Assembly: GCA_964409675.1 (NCBI GenBank)
Contig: CAYPEF010000012.1
Location: 1 to 31,726 of the forward strand
Origin: CAYMDD01 sp964409675
Lineage (GTDB): Bacteria > Pseudomonadota > Alphaproteobacteria > Rickettsiales > SXRF01
Reading direction: 5' to 3'
Length of the DNA: 31,726 nt
A program made the position numbers and the translations under genes. Numbering within the stretch: the stretch's first letter is position 1; every line of letters begins with the position of its first letter. The notes under the pieces were generated by a model. The model had not been told where the DNA came from, made no database searches, and saw only the letters and a list, made by a program, of their open reading frames with translations. Shown here piece by piece: positions 15,960 to 24,068 of this stretch.

Positions 15960-18900
15960 AGTAAAACATGCTCCCCTTGCCCGGCTCGGACTCCACCCCT
16001 ATCAACCCGCCATGCTTTTCCACGATGCGCTTGCAGATCGCAAGCCCAATGCCGGTTCCCATATATTCATTGCGTGCATGAAGACGCCTGAACGGCTCGA
16101 ATATTTGCGCCGCATACTCAGACGCTACGCCGATGCCATTGTCTTTCACGTAAAAATACCATTCATCCTGCCGCTCATCCACCCCGATATGCACGCGCGG
16201 CAAAACATCCTTCGCATGAAATTTAATCGCATTGCCCACCAGATTCTGCAGCAAGCGCATTAATTGAATGGGATTGCCCATCACTTCCGGTAGCGCGTCA
16301 TGCGTCACCGTTGCCTGATGTTCCTCGATGAAGGAGGCCAGATTTTCCATCACGCGCCGCATCTGCTCTTCCATGCTGACTTTGCTATAACGCATTTCCT
16401 CATTGCCGATGCGGGCATACTCCAGCAGGTCGCCTACCATTCCGTGCATACGCGTGGCGGAATCATTGATGACGGAGATATATTCCCTCGCCCCTGCATC
16501 CAGCTGGCCCGCATATTCCTTACGCAGCAGCGCGGCAAAATTCGCCACCAGGCGCAAGGGCTCTCGCAGATCGTGCGAAGCGACATAGGCGAAACGCTCC
16601 AGCTCTGTATTGGATTCGGCAAGCTTATCCACCAGCTGACGCTGGCGTTCCTCGGCCTTCCTGCGCTCGGTGATATCTTCCAGACTACCGGCCATGCGTA
16701 CGGGTTTGCCATTAGCATTCCAGGCTGCCTGGCCGCAGGCGTAATACCACCGCCACTCGCCTGATTTTGTTTTCATGCGGTATTCGGTACGGTACGGCGC
16801 ACGCTGCGCCAAATGCGCATTGAGCTTTATCAGCGCGCCGCCCAGATCGTCAGGATGTACACGGCTCTCCCACTCATTAAAATGATCCGTCATTTCGTCC
16901 GGCCTGTAACCAAGCAATTCTTTCAGCCGGTCGGAAAAATTCAGGCGGTTAGTCATCATGTCCCAGTCCCAAAGCCCTACGCCTGTGCCCTGCCAGCCAA
17001 GATTCAGCCCTTCCTGGCTTTGATGCAGTGCTGCCTCCTGCGCCTTCTGCATCGTAATATCCTGCATGATAGTGGTCAGGTACAATGGCCTGCCATCTGC
17101 ATCCCGGTGAAGAACCAATGTCTGAAGCACGGGAATCTCACTGCCATTTCTGTGCAGTAACGTATTTTCACCTTTCCAGAAGCCCTTTTCCATTACGAGC
17201 GGGATAATGGTTTCCTGCATGCGCTTATAGGCATAAGGCGGGTGCATGTCGGCGATTTTCATGCCGGCCATATCAAAATCATCCGCAAGCCCGACTATCC
17301 TTTTCGCACTGCGGTTATGGTATTGCAGATTACCATCCATATCCGCCATGCCGATAAATTCAGAGGATTCCTCAATTGCAGCAATCAGCTTAGCAGTTTC
17401 CTGCTCCATTTTTTTACGCTCGGTGATATCTCGAAGCATCCCCATATAAAGAACGCGTCCAGGTATTTTCACCTCGCTAATGCGTAGATCTACATCAAAC
17501 GCATTGCCTTCTTTGCGCCTGCCCTTCACTTCCCATGAAACGCCAAAATTCTTCTTTCCGCTGATATGATGCTGAATTGAAAAATATTTATCACTTTCGC
17601 CATGGTCAGATTCCAATAATAACATATCTACATTTCTGCCAACCACCTCGGCACTGCTGTATCCGAACATTGCCTCACATGCTGGATTAAACTCCTCAAT
17701 CTCTCCTATGCCGTTGATAAGCATGATTCCATCCACTGCGCCTTGCATCGCCGCACGCAGCCGGGCTTTACGTTCCTTTAGCAGGGCTTCGCTCCGCCGA
17801 AGGCGGAAGAACAATACCAGCGCGCTAAGCGCAAAACTTGAAATGAGCAGTCCTGCAATCAACACCATCCACGGCAGACGCGTAATAACCTGGTCGCGCA
17901 AAAACTTCGAGGCCTGAACATTCAATATCCAGCTTGGCGCATCATCGCCACCGAGAGTAATGGACGCGGTATAGTTATTCTCCGCTCCAACATCTGGAGG
18001 CATGGAGAATATCGTTTCGCCGTTCTCTGAAACACTTAGCAGCACGCGGGAATTCATTATGGAATTAAGAACTGTATGGAAAAAAGCATCCATACTGAGC
18101 AAGGCAACCATCACACCGTCGTTGTCGCGGCCATGATATAGCGGGTAGGCGATTACATATGCTTTCCTGCCGTCATCGAGGCCGACCGCTCCCAGATTCA
18201 TCGGCTGGCGGCTTGTCATGATGTTCTGTAATTCGGCAGCATTATTCTTTGCAATATATTCCATTATTTCGGAAGCCTGCTCCTGACTGACTTTGGCTTC
18301 CTCCCATATGGTTTTACCTGCCGCATCAAGCCGTATAGCTGCCGTGAGGAAAGAGTAATTCTTCAGGTACGCCTCTACATCGCTTCTCCATAAGGCTTCC
18401 GGTGTGCCGCCGGATGTTTGCCAGCGCTGAGTGATGCGCCACAGCGCCTGCCGTACATCGGTAAATTGCCGCTCGGCTCCATGTGCCAGATGCTCGGCTT
18501 CTGCATGCACAATGGTTGTTAAATGAGCATACTCCTGCTGGCGCAAGGCATATGACATTGAAATAGCGATAACCGCCAGTGCAATGCCCACCGGCACCGG
18601 CAGCCAGAATGTACTATCCAGCTTGCGCTGCACATAAATAAGAGTTGCGGTTCCCAGCAGCACCAGGCATAGCGCGCTGAGAATCGACATATGCGCAAAG
18701 TTCTGCCAGCCATATGCCGTCTCCACCCCGCTGATATATCCTAGTATCGGCACTATGCCTAAAGCAGCCGCCATGCTTGCTGCAAGCAGTACAGTTAAAG
18801 CACGCAAACCGTTCAGCCTGGATATGTCGCCGAATATCAATGCCACATTTAATAAAATTAGTGCGAACGCCGTGTTAGGCGCCATACGCCCACTCTTAAT

Positions 18901-19248
18901 CGCACCTGCAGTGAGAAGTGAATCCGTAAACAGCGCATCCACGCCGTAGCTGGTGTTCGTGATATATTGCATAAGCGTCGCCAGCGCCAGCATGCAGGAA
19001 AAGAGTGACGGCACAAGAACAGCACGGTGCTTGCCTGCCTGCAATAGCAAAAGAGTAATGGCGCTGCCAAGAAAACACACTGCGGTATTAAATTGCATGG
19101 ACGGAAGCCCCGGATGCATTTGCACCAACGCCAGATTCTGTGTCCGCCACCCCCACAGCACCAGCAAAGCGATCACTGCACTCAGGACGCCGGCACCCCA
19201 GATGTAAGCCGCCGATGCTTTCTTAAGGCCCCGATGCTTTTTCTCCAT
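15943..19248 (-). CDS. Multi-PAS membrane sensor histidine kinase
   Basis: A 1101-residue kinase. Seven predicted TM segments (about 13-34, 52-70, 77-96, 124-141, 148-171, 186-206, 215-234) come first. An extracytoplasmic domain of about 220 residues, CHASE-like in position, and an eighth TM (about 460-483) follow. Three PAS/PAC units then occur (GAVDGIMLINGIGEIEEFNP; ESSEFIGMADMDGNLQYHN; GTGVGLWDWDMMTNRLNFSD), the last of the PAS_3 kind. HisKA has H892 in AYVASHDLREPLR, as in phytochrome-like kinases, and the HATPase shows NLVGNAIKF, DNGIGV and GTGIGLAICKRI. No receiver is attached, so a separate regulator is needed. AAGGATCTGC just before ATG 19248 supports the start. The stop lies 17 bp inside the opposing anti-sigma-like gene. 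Confidence 0.93.
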   Translation of the reverse strand: MEKKHRGLKKASAAYIWGAGVLSAVIALLVLWGWRTQNLALVQMHPGLPSMQFNTAVCFLGSAITLLLLQAGKHRAVLVPSLFSCMLALATLMQYITNTSYGVDALFTDSLLTAGAIKSGRMAPNTAFALILLNVALIFGDISRLNGLRALTVLLAASMAAALGIVPILGYISGVETAYGWQNFAHMSILSALCLVLLGTATLIYVQRKLDSTFWLPVPVGIALAVIAISMSYALRQQEYAHLTTIVHAEAEHLAHGAERQFTDVRQALWRITQRWQTSGGTPEALWRSDVEAYLKNYSFLTAAIRLDAAGKTIWEEAKVSQEQASEIMEYIAKNNAAELQNIMTSRQPMNLGAVGLDDGRKAYVIAYPLYHGRDNDGVMVALLSMDAFFHTVLNSIMNSRVLLSVSENGETIFSMPPDVGAENNYTASITLGGDDAPSWILNVQASKFLRDQVITRLPWMVLIAGLLISSFALSALVLFFRLRRSEALLKERKARLRAAMQGAVDGIMLINGIGEIEEFNPACEAMFGYSSAEVVGRNVDMLLLESDHGESDKYFSIQHHISGKKNFGVSWEVKGRRKEGNAFDVDLRISEVKIPGRVLYMGMLRDITERKKMEQETAKLIAAIEESSEFIGMADMDGNLQYHNRSAKRIVGLADDFDMAGMKIADMHPPYAYKRMQETIIPLVMEKGFWKGENTLLHRNGSEIPVLQTLVLHRDADGRPLYLTTIMQDITMQKAQEAALHQSQEGLNLGWQGTGVGLWDWDMMTNRLNFSDRLKELLGYRPDEMTDHFNEWESRVHPDDLGGALIKLNAHLAQRAPYRTEYRMKTKSGEWRWYYACGQAAWNANGKPVRMAGSLEDITERRKAEERQRQLVDKLAESNTELERFAYVASHDLREPLRLVANFAALLRKEYAGQLDAGAREYISVINDSATRMHGMVGDLLEYARIGNEEMRYSKVSMEEQMRRVMENLASFIEEHQATVTHDALPEVMGNPIQLMRLLQNLVGNAIKFHAKDVLPRVHIGVDERQDEWYFYVKDNGIGVASEYAAQIFEPFRRLHARNEYMGTGIGLAICKRIVEKHGGLIGVESEPGKGSMFYFTIPK

Positions 19249-19574
19249 GCAGATCCTTGCCAGTATGATTGCAGACCACTCTTTATGGAGCGCGGCACAA
19301 ATCTTGTAAACCGCTATGTAAGAGACAAGTATTGCGCAATGTACGATATGCCGCTTTCAGATGCAGACCTCTAAAATTCTGCTTAGTGACTTGAGAAACA
19401 TTATATTTGGAACCACATGGCACAACAGCCATTGCTGCGGGGATTTTGTTTATTGGAAAAAACCTTTTTAAAAAGCCCGCCCCCAAGCATTAGCTTGTTC
19501 ATGCCATACAGGAGCAAGCGCAGAAATTCACTGCTTCCGGGCTGGCAGCCGTTTTCCTGTGGGTGGCTGATTAC
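19249..19574. other. Non-coding gap between the two minus-strand sensor genes
   Basis: 326 bp between the PAS receptor (upstream on the minus strand) and the multi-PAS kinase. Small ORFs here have no recognisable signature or good ribosome site and I do not call them. A short AAGC-TAAT-GCTT hairpin followed by a G-rich run and T-tract near 19475-19500 (minus strand) is too weak to call a terminator. The promoter of the kinase is presumably near 19260-19400, but no convincing -35/-10 pair was found. Confidence 0.5.
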
Positions 19575-21014
19575 TTACGCCGCGTCCCGCGCACTTCTAT
19601 CCGTAATCTGCTGCATCGAGCCGCTGACCTTCTGCACGTTGAAGGAAATCTCCTTCGTCACTGCCGTCTGTTCCTCAATGGCCGAGGCAGCACCGGTGAC
19701 ATATTGATCCACATTTCCGGCGGAACTGGCAATATTGCCGATGCTATGCAGCACATCGTCAGAGGAAGACTGCACTTCCTGAATCTGGCGCGAGATGTCT
19801 TCGGTGGCGCGGGTAGTTTGCGTGGCGAGATTTTTCACTTCCGCCGCCACCACGGCGAACGCCTTACCCGCATCCCCCGCGCGTGCGGCTTCTATGGTGG
19901 CATTCAGCGCCAGCAGGTTCACCTGCTCCGCGATGCCGCTGATAAGCTCGATAATCCCCTTCATGTTTTTCATCTTATCATTCAGCAGCTGCGCGGCGGC
20001 GCTGGAATGTGTTGAATCGGTCAATATGCTGGCGGACGCCTGGCGCGACATATTCATGTTCCGGGATATTTCGCTGATAGAGGAATTCATCTCCTCCACC
20101 GCGGCCGCCACCGAAGATAGATCCCCGACTGATGCTTCCGCGATTTTAATCGTGCGAATCGTCTTGGTAACGTCAGATGCGTATTTCACCACCTTATAAG
20201 GCTTACCCGCAGGATCAAAAATCGGATTGTAAGACGCCTGAATCCACATCTCCCTTCCGCCTTTTGCAAAACGACGATAAACATTCGCATCGAACTCGCC
20301 GCGCCCAAGCTTTTGCCAGAACGCAGCATATTCAGGCCGGGCCGCCTCTGCAGGGTCTGTGAACATGCTGTGGTGCCGCCCCTGAATCTCTGCCAGCGTA
20401 TACCCTGTAACGCTTAAAAAATTCTCATTCGCCGTGATGATGGTGCCATCCAGATTGAATTCAATCACCGCCTGCGATTTACGGATTGCATCAAGCTGCC
20501 CCTGTGCGTCAGACGCAGAAAGCTTCTGCGCTGTAATATCGGTAGNNNNNNNNNNNNNNNNNNNNNNNNNNNNNNNNNNNNNNNNNNNNNNNNNNNNNNN
20601 NNNNNNNNNNNNNNNNNNNNNNNNNNNNNNNNNNNNNNNNNNNNNTGTAATATCGGTAGCGTATTTCACCACGCCGGTTACTTTACCATAGTTGTCGGTA
20701 ATAGGATTATAGGATGCCTCAATCCATATTTCCTTGCCGCCCTTACCAAAGCGCTTAAATTGCGCTGCAATGAATTTCCCCTTGCCAAGCTTGTGCCAGA
20801 AATCGGCATATTCCTTACTGTTGGCATAGGTCGGTTCGCAGAATATACGGTGGTGCTGGCCTTTAATTTCGTCCAGCCTGTACCCTATCACATGTAAAAA
20901 ATTTTCGTTTGCATCCACAATAGTTCCATCGGGCGCAAAATGAATTACGACCTGCGAACGGTTTAGTGCGGCAAGCTCTGCCTTATCTGAAATGGAATTC
21001 TTGGAAAAAAACAT
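19575..21014 (-). CDS. Soluble PAS-PAS methyl-accepting chemotaxis protein, BdlA-like (contains assembly gap)
   Basis: A 479-codon reading frame including 33 undetermined residues. There is no TM segment. PAS-1 starts ALNRSQVVIHFAPDGTIVDA and ends VVKYATDIT; PAS-2 starts DAIRKSQAVIEFNLDGTI and ends KYASDVT. A compact receptor signalling domain follows, with VNLLALNATIEAARAGDAGK and FAVVAAEVKNLATQT. The PAS-PAS-MCP layout without membrane anchor is that of BdlA of Pseudomonas aeruginosa. If the flanking duplicate of the gap is merged, the protein would be about 441 residues, close to BdlA as I recall it (a little over 400). The C-terminus ends RSARDAA with no CheR-docking pentapeptide. A 9-bp hairpin covers its ribosome binding site. 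Confidence 0.9.
   Translation of the reverse strand: MFFSKNSISDKAELAALNRSQVVIHFAPDGTIVDANENFLHVIGYRLDEIKGQHHRIFCEPTYANSKEYADFWHKLGKGKFIAAQFKRFGKGGKEIWIEASYNPITDNYGKVTGVVKYATDITXXXXXXXXXXXXXXXXXXXXXXXXXXXXXXXXXXTDITAQKLSASDAQGQLDAIRKSQAVIEFNLDGTIITANENFLSVTGYTLAEIQGRHHSMFTDPAEAARPEYAAFWQKLGRGEFDANVYRRFAKGGREMWIQASYNPIFDPAGKPYKVVKYASDVTKTIRTIKIAEASVGDLSSVAAAVEEMNSSISEISRNMNMSRQASASILTDSTHSSAAAQLLNDKMKNMKGIIELISGIAEQVNLLALNATIEAARAGDAGKAFAVVAAEVKNLATQTTRATEDISRQIQEVQSSSDDVLHSIGNIASSAGNVDQYVTGAASAIEEQTAVTKEISFNVQKVSGSMQQITDRSARDAA
20546..20645. other. Assembly gap (100 N) between two PAS domains
   Basis: Exactly 100 Ns, the usual placeholder for unknown length. The 14 bases before it (20532-20545) are identical to the 14 bases after it (20646-20659), and their 114-bp offset is a multiple of three. 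The flanks may simply overlap, or the gap may hide another PAS repeat. Confidence 0.95.
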
Positions 21015-21015
21015 T

Positions 21016-21039
21016 AATCCTCTAGTGCCTTAGAGGATT
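21016..21039 (-). promoter_or_regulatory. Hairpin sequestering the Shine-Dalgarno of the PAS-PAS receptor gene
   Basis: On the minus strand a perfect 9-bp stem (AATCCTCTA / TAGAGGATT, loop AGGCAC) ends one base before the ATG. The 3' arm contains the only candidate Shine-Dalgarno (AGAGGA), so the 5' arm acts as an anti-Shine-Dalgarno. This geometry fits translational control, for instance thermal or protein-mediated melting. On the plus strand the same stem is followed by a T-tract, but no plus-strand gene lies immediately upstream. Confidence 0.55.
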
Positions 21040-21139
21040 TTTGTTTAGCATCCCAAAGTAAATAATCTATTAACACACCGGCATGCATTGTATATAACCA
21101 TGATATTTTTCAACCTTAGCGCTCCAATCTTTCACCATG

Positions 21140-21790
21140 CTATAGTGGCGCCAATGCAAACCGCTCCGCTTTACTAAGCAAATCACGCACTTCCTGGTCA
21201 CTGATCTGCTCGAAACGCTGATACCACTTGCCTACGCCATAAAACCGCTCTGGCGTCATCAGGCAGATAATATCATCCGCTTCCGGCAAATCCTGATAAA
21301 CCGTTGTCGGCGCCACCGGTGCTGCCATGATGATCTTTTTGGGTGCATGCGCGCGCAGCGCCGTAATTGCCGCGCGCGCAGTAGCGCCTGTAGCAATACC
21401 GTCATCAACCAGAATAATCACGCGGTCGCGCATTGCAGGCATTGGTTTCTGCCCACGATAGGCGAGACTTCGCCGCTGCACTTCCTGTATTTCCGACTGT
21501 ACCGTGCGTTCAATAGCATCTTGCCCCACCGGGGTCACTGCCAGCATTCGCTCATTCATCAACCGTGTGCCATCGCTGGCGATTGCCCCCATGGCCAGCT
21601 CCTCCTCGCCGGGGAAACCCAACTTTCTCACAATAAAAACATCGAGCGGCGCATGCAGGCGTCTGGCGATTTCATATGCCACCGGCACGCCGCCACGCGG
21701 CAGAGCCAGCACCAGCACATCATCCCGGCCCGCATAATGACTCAGGCGGTCAGCCAGCATCCCGCCCGCCTGCCTACGGTCATGCAGCAT
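21140..21790 (-). CDS. Phosphoribosyltransferase-domain protein
   Basis: A 216-residue protein of the type I phosphoribosyltransferase fold. The PRPP-binding loop is IILVDDGIATGATARAAI, with the usual hydrophobic-DDGxATGxT pattern, and the N-terminal flexible region includes LALPRGGVPVAYEIARRL and RKLGFPGEEELAMGAIASDG. This looks like the small stand-alone predicted phosphoribosyltransferases whose substrate is unknown, rather than a standard purine or pyrimidine salvage enzyme. ATG 21790 is preferred over TTG 21805 because GAGGTG precedes it. It is 125 bp from the receptor gene downstream on the same strand, so it may or may not be cotranscribed with it. Confidence 0.85.
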   Translation of the reverse strand: MLHDRRQAGGMLADRLSHYAGRDDVLVLALPRGGVPVAYEIARRLHAPLDVFIVRKLGFPGEEELAMGAIASDGTRLMNERMLAVTPVGQDAIERTVQSEIQEVQRRSLAYRGQKPMPAMRDRVIILVDDGIATGATARAAITALRAHAPKKIIMAAPVAPTTVYQDLPEADDIICLMTPERFYGVGKWYQRFEQISDQEVRDLLSKAERFALAPL

Positions 21791-21830
21791 ATGCACCTCA
21801 CGCAAGTGTTATAATGGTAGTTGCCCATGC

Positions 21831-21851
21831 TTTTATCCATAATGGATAAAA
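21831..21851. promoter_or_regulatory. Perfect 21-bp palindrome between gluQ and the phosphoribosyltransferase gene
   Basis: Arms TTTTATCCAT and ATGGATAAAA with one central base. It lies 7 bp beyond the gluQ stop and about 40 bp upstream of the phosphoribosyltransferase start. It may be an operator for that gene or a weak bidirectional terminator; the near-zero loop argues for a dimeric protein site. Confidence 0.45.
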
Positions 21852-21857
21852 AGGAAA

Positions 21858-22730
21858 TCATTTTATGCGCTTAAGCAGCGCCAGACGTATCTCCTCGGGT
21901 GCCGCGCCTTTTTCACGCAGGCTGGCCAGCGATTCACTGCCGCGGCTTTTCGATAATTTCAGCCCATCGTCCTCCGCCAGCAATGCATGATGGTGATACA
22001 GCGGCACCGGCAGCCCCAGCAGCGCCTGCAGCAGCGCATGCAGGCAAGTCGCCGCCTCCAGATCGTTTCCACGCACCACATGGCTGATGCCCTGCAGTGC
22101 ATCATCTACCACCACCGATACATGATAGCTGGACGGTATTTCCTTCCGCACCATCACCGCATCCCCCCAGCGCTGCGGCTCGGCACGCACACGCTCCGTC
22201 TCCTGCGTAAACGGCACGAAGCGCGTATAACTCAAATCAGCCCCGGCCATGCCCAGCGCCTTCTCCATGTCAAGCCGCAGGCAATAGGGCGCTCCCGCTT
22301 CCATCAACGCCTCCACCTGCGCGCGCGAATAACGCTTGCACGTACCCATATAGAGCGGCGCGCCGTCCGGATCATGCGCATGGCTTGCCAGCGCCACTTT
22401 TTTTCGCGTGCAGAAGCAGGGATAAAGCAGCCCGCGCTCTTTCAGCTTACCCCATGCTTCGCGGTAATCCTGCCAATGCTGCGACTGCACCCGCACCGGC
22501 TGCTTCCATGTCAGGCCAAGCCATGCCAGATCCTCCAGGCAATATGCTGCCAGTTCCGGCGTGCAGCGTGTGACGTCGATATCTTCCAGCCGCACCAGAA
22601 ACTCGCCGTGCAGCGCCTGTGCTATGTGCGCATTCAGCAATGCAGAATAGGCGTGCCCCAGATGCAGCCGCCCGTTCGGACTGGGCGCGAAGCGCAGCCG
22701 AACCGGCGCGGAAAGACCATGATTAACCAT
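21858..22730 (-). CDS. gluQ: Glutamyl-Q tRNA(Asp) synthetase
   Basis: A 290-residue truncated glutamyl-tRNA synthetase paralogue that activates glutamate and attaches it to queuosine at the wobble base of tRNA(Asp). The class I catalytic core is present: RFAPSPNGRLHLGHA (HIGH motif, 23-26), RLEDIDVTR, VVRGNDLEAAT and LKLSKSRG (KMSKS motif, about 258-262). The Cys pair in YPCFCTRKK and the downstream CKRY match the zinc site of the family. The anticodon-binding domain of true GltX is absent, as the length shows, which separates it from gltX. ATG 22730 begins just upstream of the conserved PSPNG block. It is divergent from the HU-family gene. Confidence 0.93.
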   Translation of the reverse strand: MVNHGLSAPVRLRFAPSPNGRLHLGHAYSALLNAHIAQALHGEFLVRLEDIDVTRCTPELAAYCLEDLAWLGLTWKQPVRVQSQHWQDYREAWGKLKERGLLYPCFCTRKKVALASHAHDPDGAPLYMGTCKRYSRAQVEALMEAGAPYCLRLDMEKALGMAGADLSYTRFVPFTQETERVRAEPQRWGDAVMVRKEIPSSYHVSVVVDDALQGISHVVRGNDLEAATCLHALLQALLGLPVPLYHHHALLAEDDGLKLSKSRGSESLASLREKGAAPEEIRLALLKRIK

Positions 22731-22802
22731 AAATAACCAATAGCTTGAACATCTATAATTCGAATAGTAAGCGTCTTTTATGCGAAAAAACCCACATATT
22801 CG

Positions 22803-22836
22803 TCGTTTGATAAACGAAATTCGTAGCTTTTATATT
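22803..22836 (+). promoter_or_regulatory. Candidate sigma70 promoter for the HU-family gene
   Basis: TTGATA (22807-22812), an 18-bp spacer and TATATT (22831-22836) lie in the AT-rich gap ahead of the HU-family gene. A perfect inverted repeat TCGTTT-GAT-AAACGA (22803-22817) covers the -35 hexamer and could be an operator. The leader to the ATG would be about 90 bases. Confidence 0.5.
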
Positions 22837-22932
22837 AATATTCGCTTAATACGTTTGTGTTATCAGTATTGGTAAATAAAAGTGTGAATAGTCTGAATTA
22901 TCATCATTCCCTTACCATCAACGGAGTATCGC

Positions 22933-23310
22933 ATGCCCACTAACGCAAAGAAGAAAGCTTCCCCCGCAGCCAAGGCCGCTCCGGCTATCCGCCCGGTGAA
23001 AGACACCCTCACCAAATCCGCCCTGCTCAACCACATTGCTGAGCAGACCGAGCTGACCCGCAAGCAGGTGGCCGATGTGCTGGAATCGCTCGAAGGTGTG
23101 ATGCTTGGCTCCGTGCACTCTAAAGGCGTGGGCGAGTTCACCCTCCCCGGCCTGCTGAAAATCACCCTGCGCAAAGTCCCCGCCCGCAAGGCCGGCACGC
23201 TGATCCGCAACCCGGCCACCGGAGAAATGATGAAAGCCGCCGCCAAGCCGGCATCGGTGCGCGTAAAAGTCCGCGCCCTCACCAAACTGAAAAACGCCGC
23301 CGCCGAATAA
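22933..23310 (+). CDS. HU-family DNA-binding protein with basic N-terminal extension
   Basis: A 125-residue nucleoid protein. Residues about 25-115 fit the HU/IHF fold: helical LTKSALLNHIAEQTELTRKQ, GVGEFTLPGLLKITLRKVPA, and the DNA-gripping arm with RNPATG (92-97). Ahead of it is a 24-residue extension rich in Lys, Ala and Pro that ordinary 90-residue HU proteins lack. Pro in the arm tip fits minor-groove intercalation. GGAG 7 bases before ATG 22933 is a good ribosome site. It stands alone with its own promoter and a strong terminator. Whether it is a main HU or a specialised paralogue cannot be told here. Confidence 0.9.
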   Translation: MPTNAKKKASPAAKAAPAIRPVKDTLTKSALLNHIAEQTELTRKQVADVLESLEGVMLGSVHSKGVGEFTLPGLLKITLRKVPARKAGTLIRNPATGEMMKAAAKPASVRVKVRALTKLKNAAAE

Positions 23311-23330
23311 GCAGCGCCGCGTAAACGCTA

Positions 23331-23366
23331 AAAAGCCCAGAGAAGAAATTCTCTGGGCTTTTTTAT
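23331..23366 (+). terminator. Rho-independent terminator, bidirectional
   Basis: A perfect 14-bp stem (23331-23344 with 23349-23362) closed by a GAAA tetraloop and followed by TTATT. It lies 20 bp after the HU-family stop. On the other strand the stem also runs into a T-tract, so it should end transcription of the convergent GST gene as well. Confidence 0.93.
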
Positions 23367-23415
23367 TGCACGCCATTCTTTCGCATCGTGCACAGGTGCG
23401 GAACGATACGCAAAA

Positions 23416-24045
23416 TCACGCCGCCTTCTTCTGGCTCGCTTCCGCCGCAGCTGCCTTGGCGAAAGCCGGACGCTTGCGCACGCTTTCCGTCACGCGCTGC
23501 ACGTTCGGTCCGTATTGCGTCGGCTGGGTAAGCCAGTCTTTCCAGCCTGCAAGCACCGTGAGCAGAATATCCGCCACCGTCAGCTTATCTCCGCAAAGAT
23601 ACTGCTTTCCCTCCAGCTGCTGCTCAATTTTATCCCATGCTTCCTGCACGCGCTGGCTAGTCTTTTGCTTCACGCTCGCCTGCGCCTGCTCGCCATCCAC
23701 ATATCTTTCAGGATGAAAAGTCGGTACGTAAGTCGGATGCAGGCTGGCATTCAAATACATCAGCCATTGCAACGCCGTGGCGCGTTCTTTGGTACCAATG
23801 GGGGGTAATAACTCATTCGGGTACTTCTCCAGCAGGTACAGCATCATCGCCGCCCCTTCGGTGATGACGTAACCATCTTCCACCAGCGTCGGCACCTGCT
23901 CGCGCGGGTTGACTTTCTTCAGTTCCGCCCGGCTCGCCGGGTCGCGCAGATTCACCGCCTTGGCTTCAAACGGAGCATTCAACTCATTCAGCACCACATG
24001 CACGGCTTGCGAGCACGCACCGGGAGAATAATAAAGCGTATACAT
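23416..24045 (-). CDS. gst: Beta-class glutathione S-transferase
   Basis: A 209-residue cytosolic GST. The N-terminal thioredoxin-like domain starts LYYSPGACSQAVHVVLNE, where C11 is the active-site Cys of beta-class bacterial GSTs, and has the glutathione-binding cis-Pro in REQVPTLV and the E/GA pair in VITEGAAMMLYLLEKY. The C-terminal helical domain includes YLCGDKLTVADILLTVLAGW, the conserved capping-box region. Members conjugate or reduce electrophiles with glutathione; the substrate is not predictable. A GAGAGG site precedes ATG 24045. It converges on the HU-family gene and shares its terminator. Confidence 0.92.
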   Translation of the reverse strand: MYTLYYSPGACSQAVHVVLNELNAPFEAKAVNLRDPASRAELKKVNPREQVPTLVEDGYVITEGAAMMLYLLEKYPNELLPPIGTKERATALQWLMYLNASLHPTYVPTFHPERYVDGEQAQASVKQKTSQRVQEAWDKIEQQLEGKQYLCGDKLTVADILLTVLAGWKDWLTQPTQYGPNVQRVTESVRKRPAFAKAAAAEASQKKAA

Positions 24046-24068
24046 AAAACCTCTCTAATCCATCTCAA

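Noticed and set aside
19283..19486. 67-codon minus-strand ORF between the two sensor genes
   Set aside because: No ribosome site, no domain, atypical composition; treated as spacer.
19470..19500. Possible terminator after the PAS-PAS receptor (T-tract after G-rich run on the minus strand)
   Set aside because: The only stem is 4 bp (AAGC/GCTT) and is separated from the T-tract by a G-rich run.
21987..22736. 249-codon plus-strand ORF opposite gluQ
   Set aside because: Arg/His/Gln-rich shadow translation of gluQ; it lacks family signatures.
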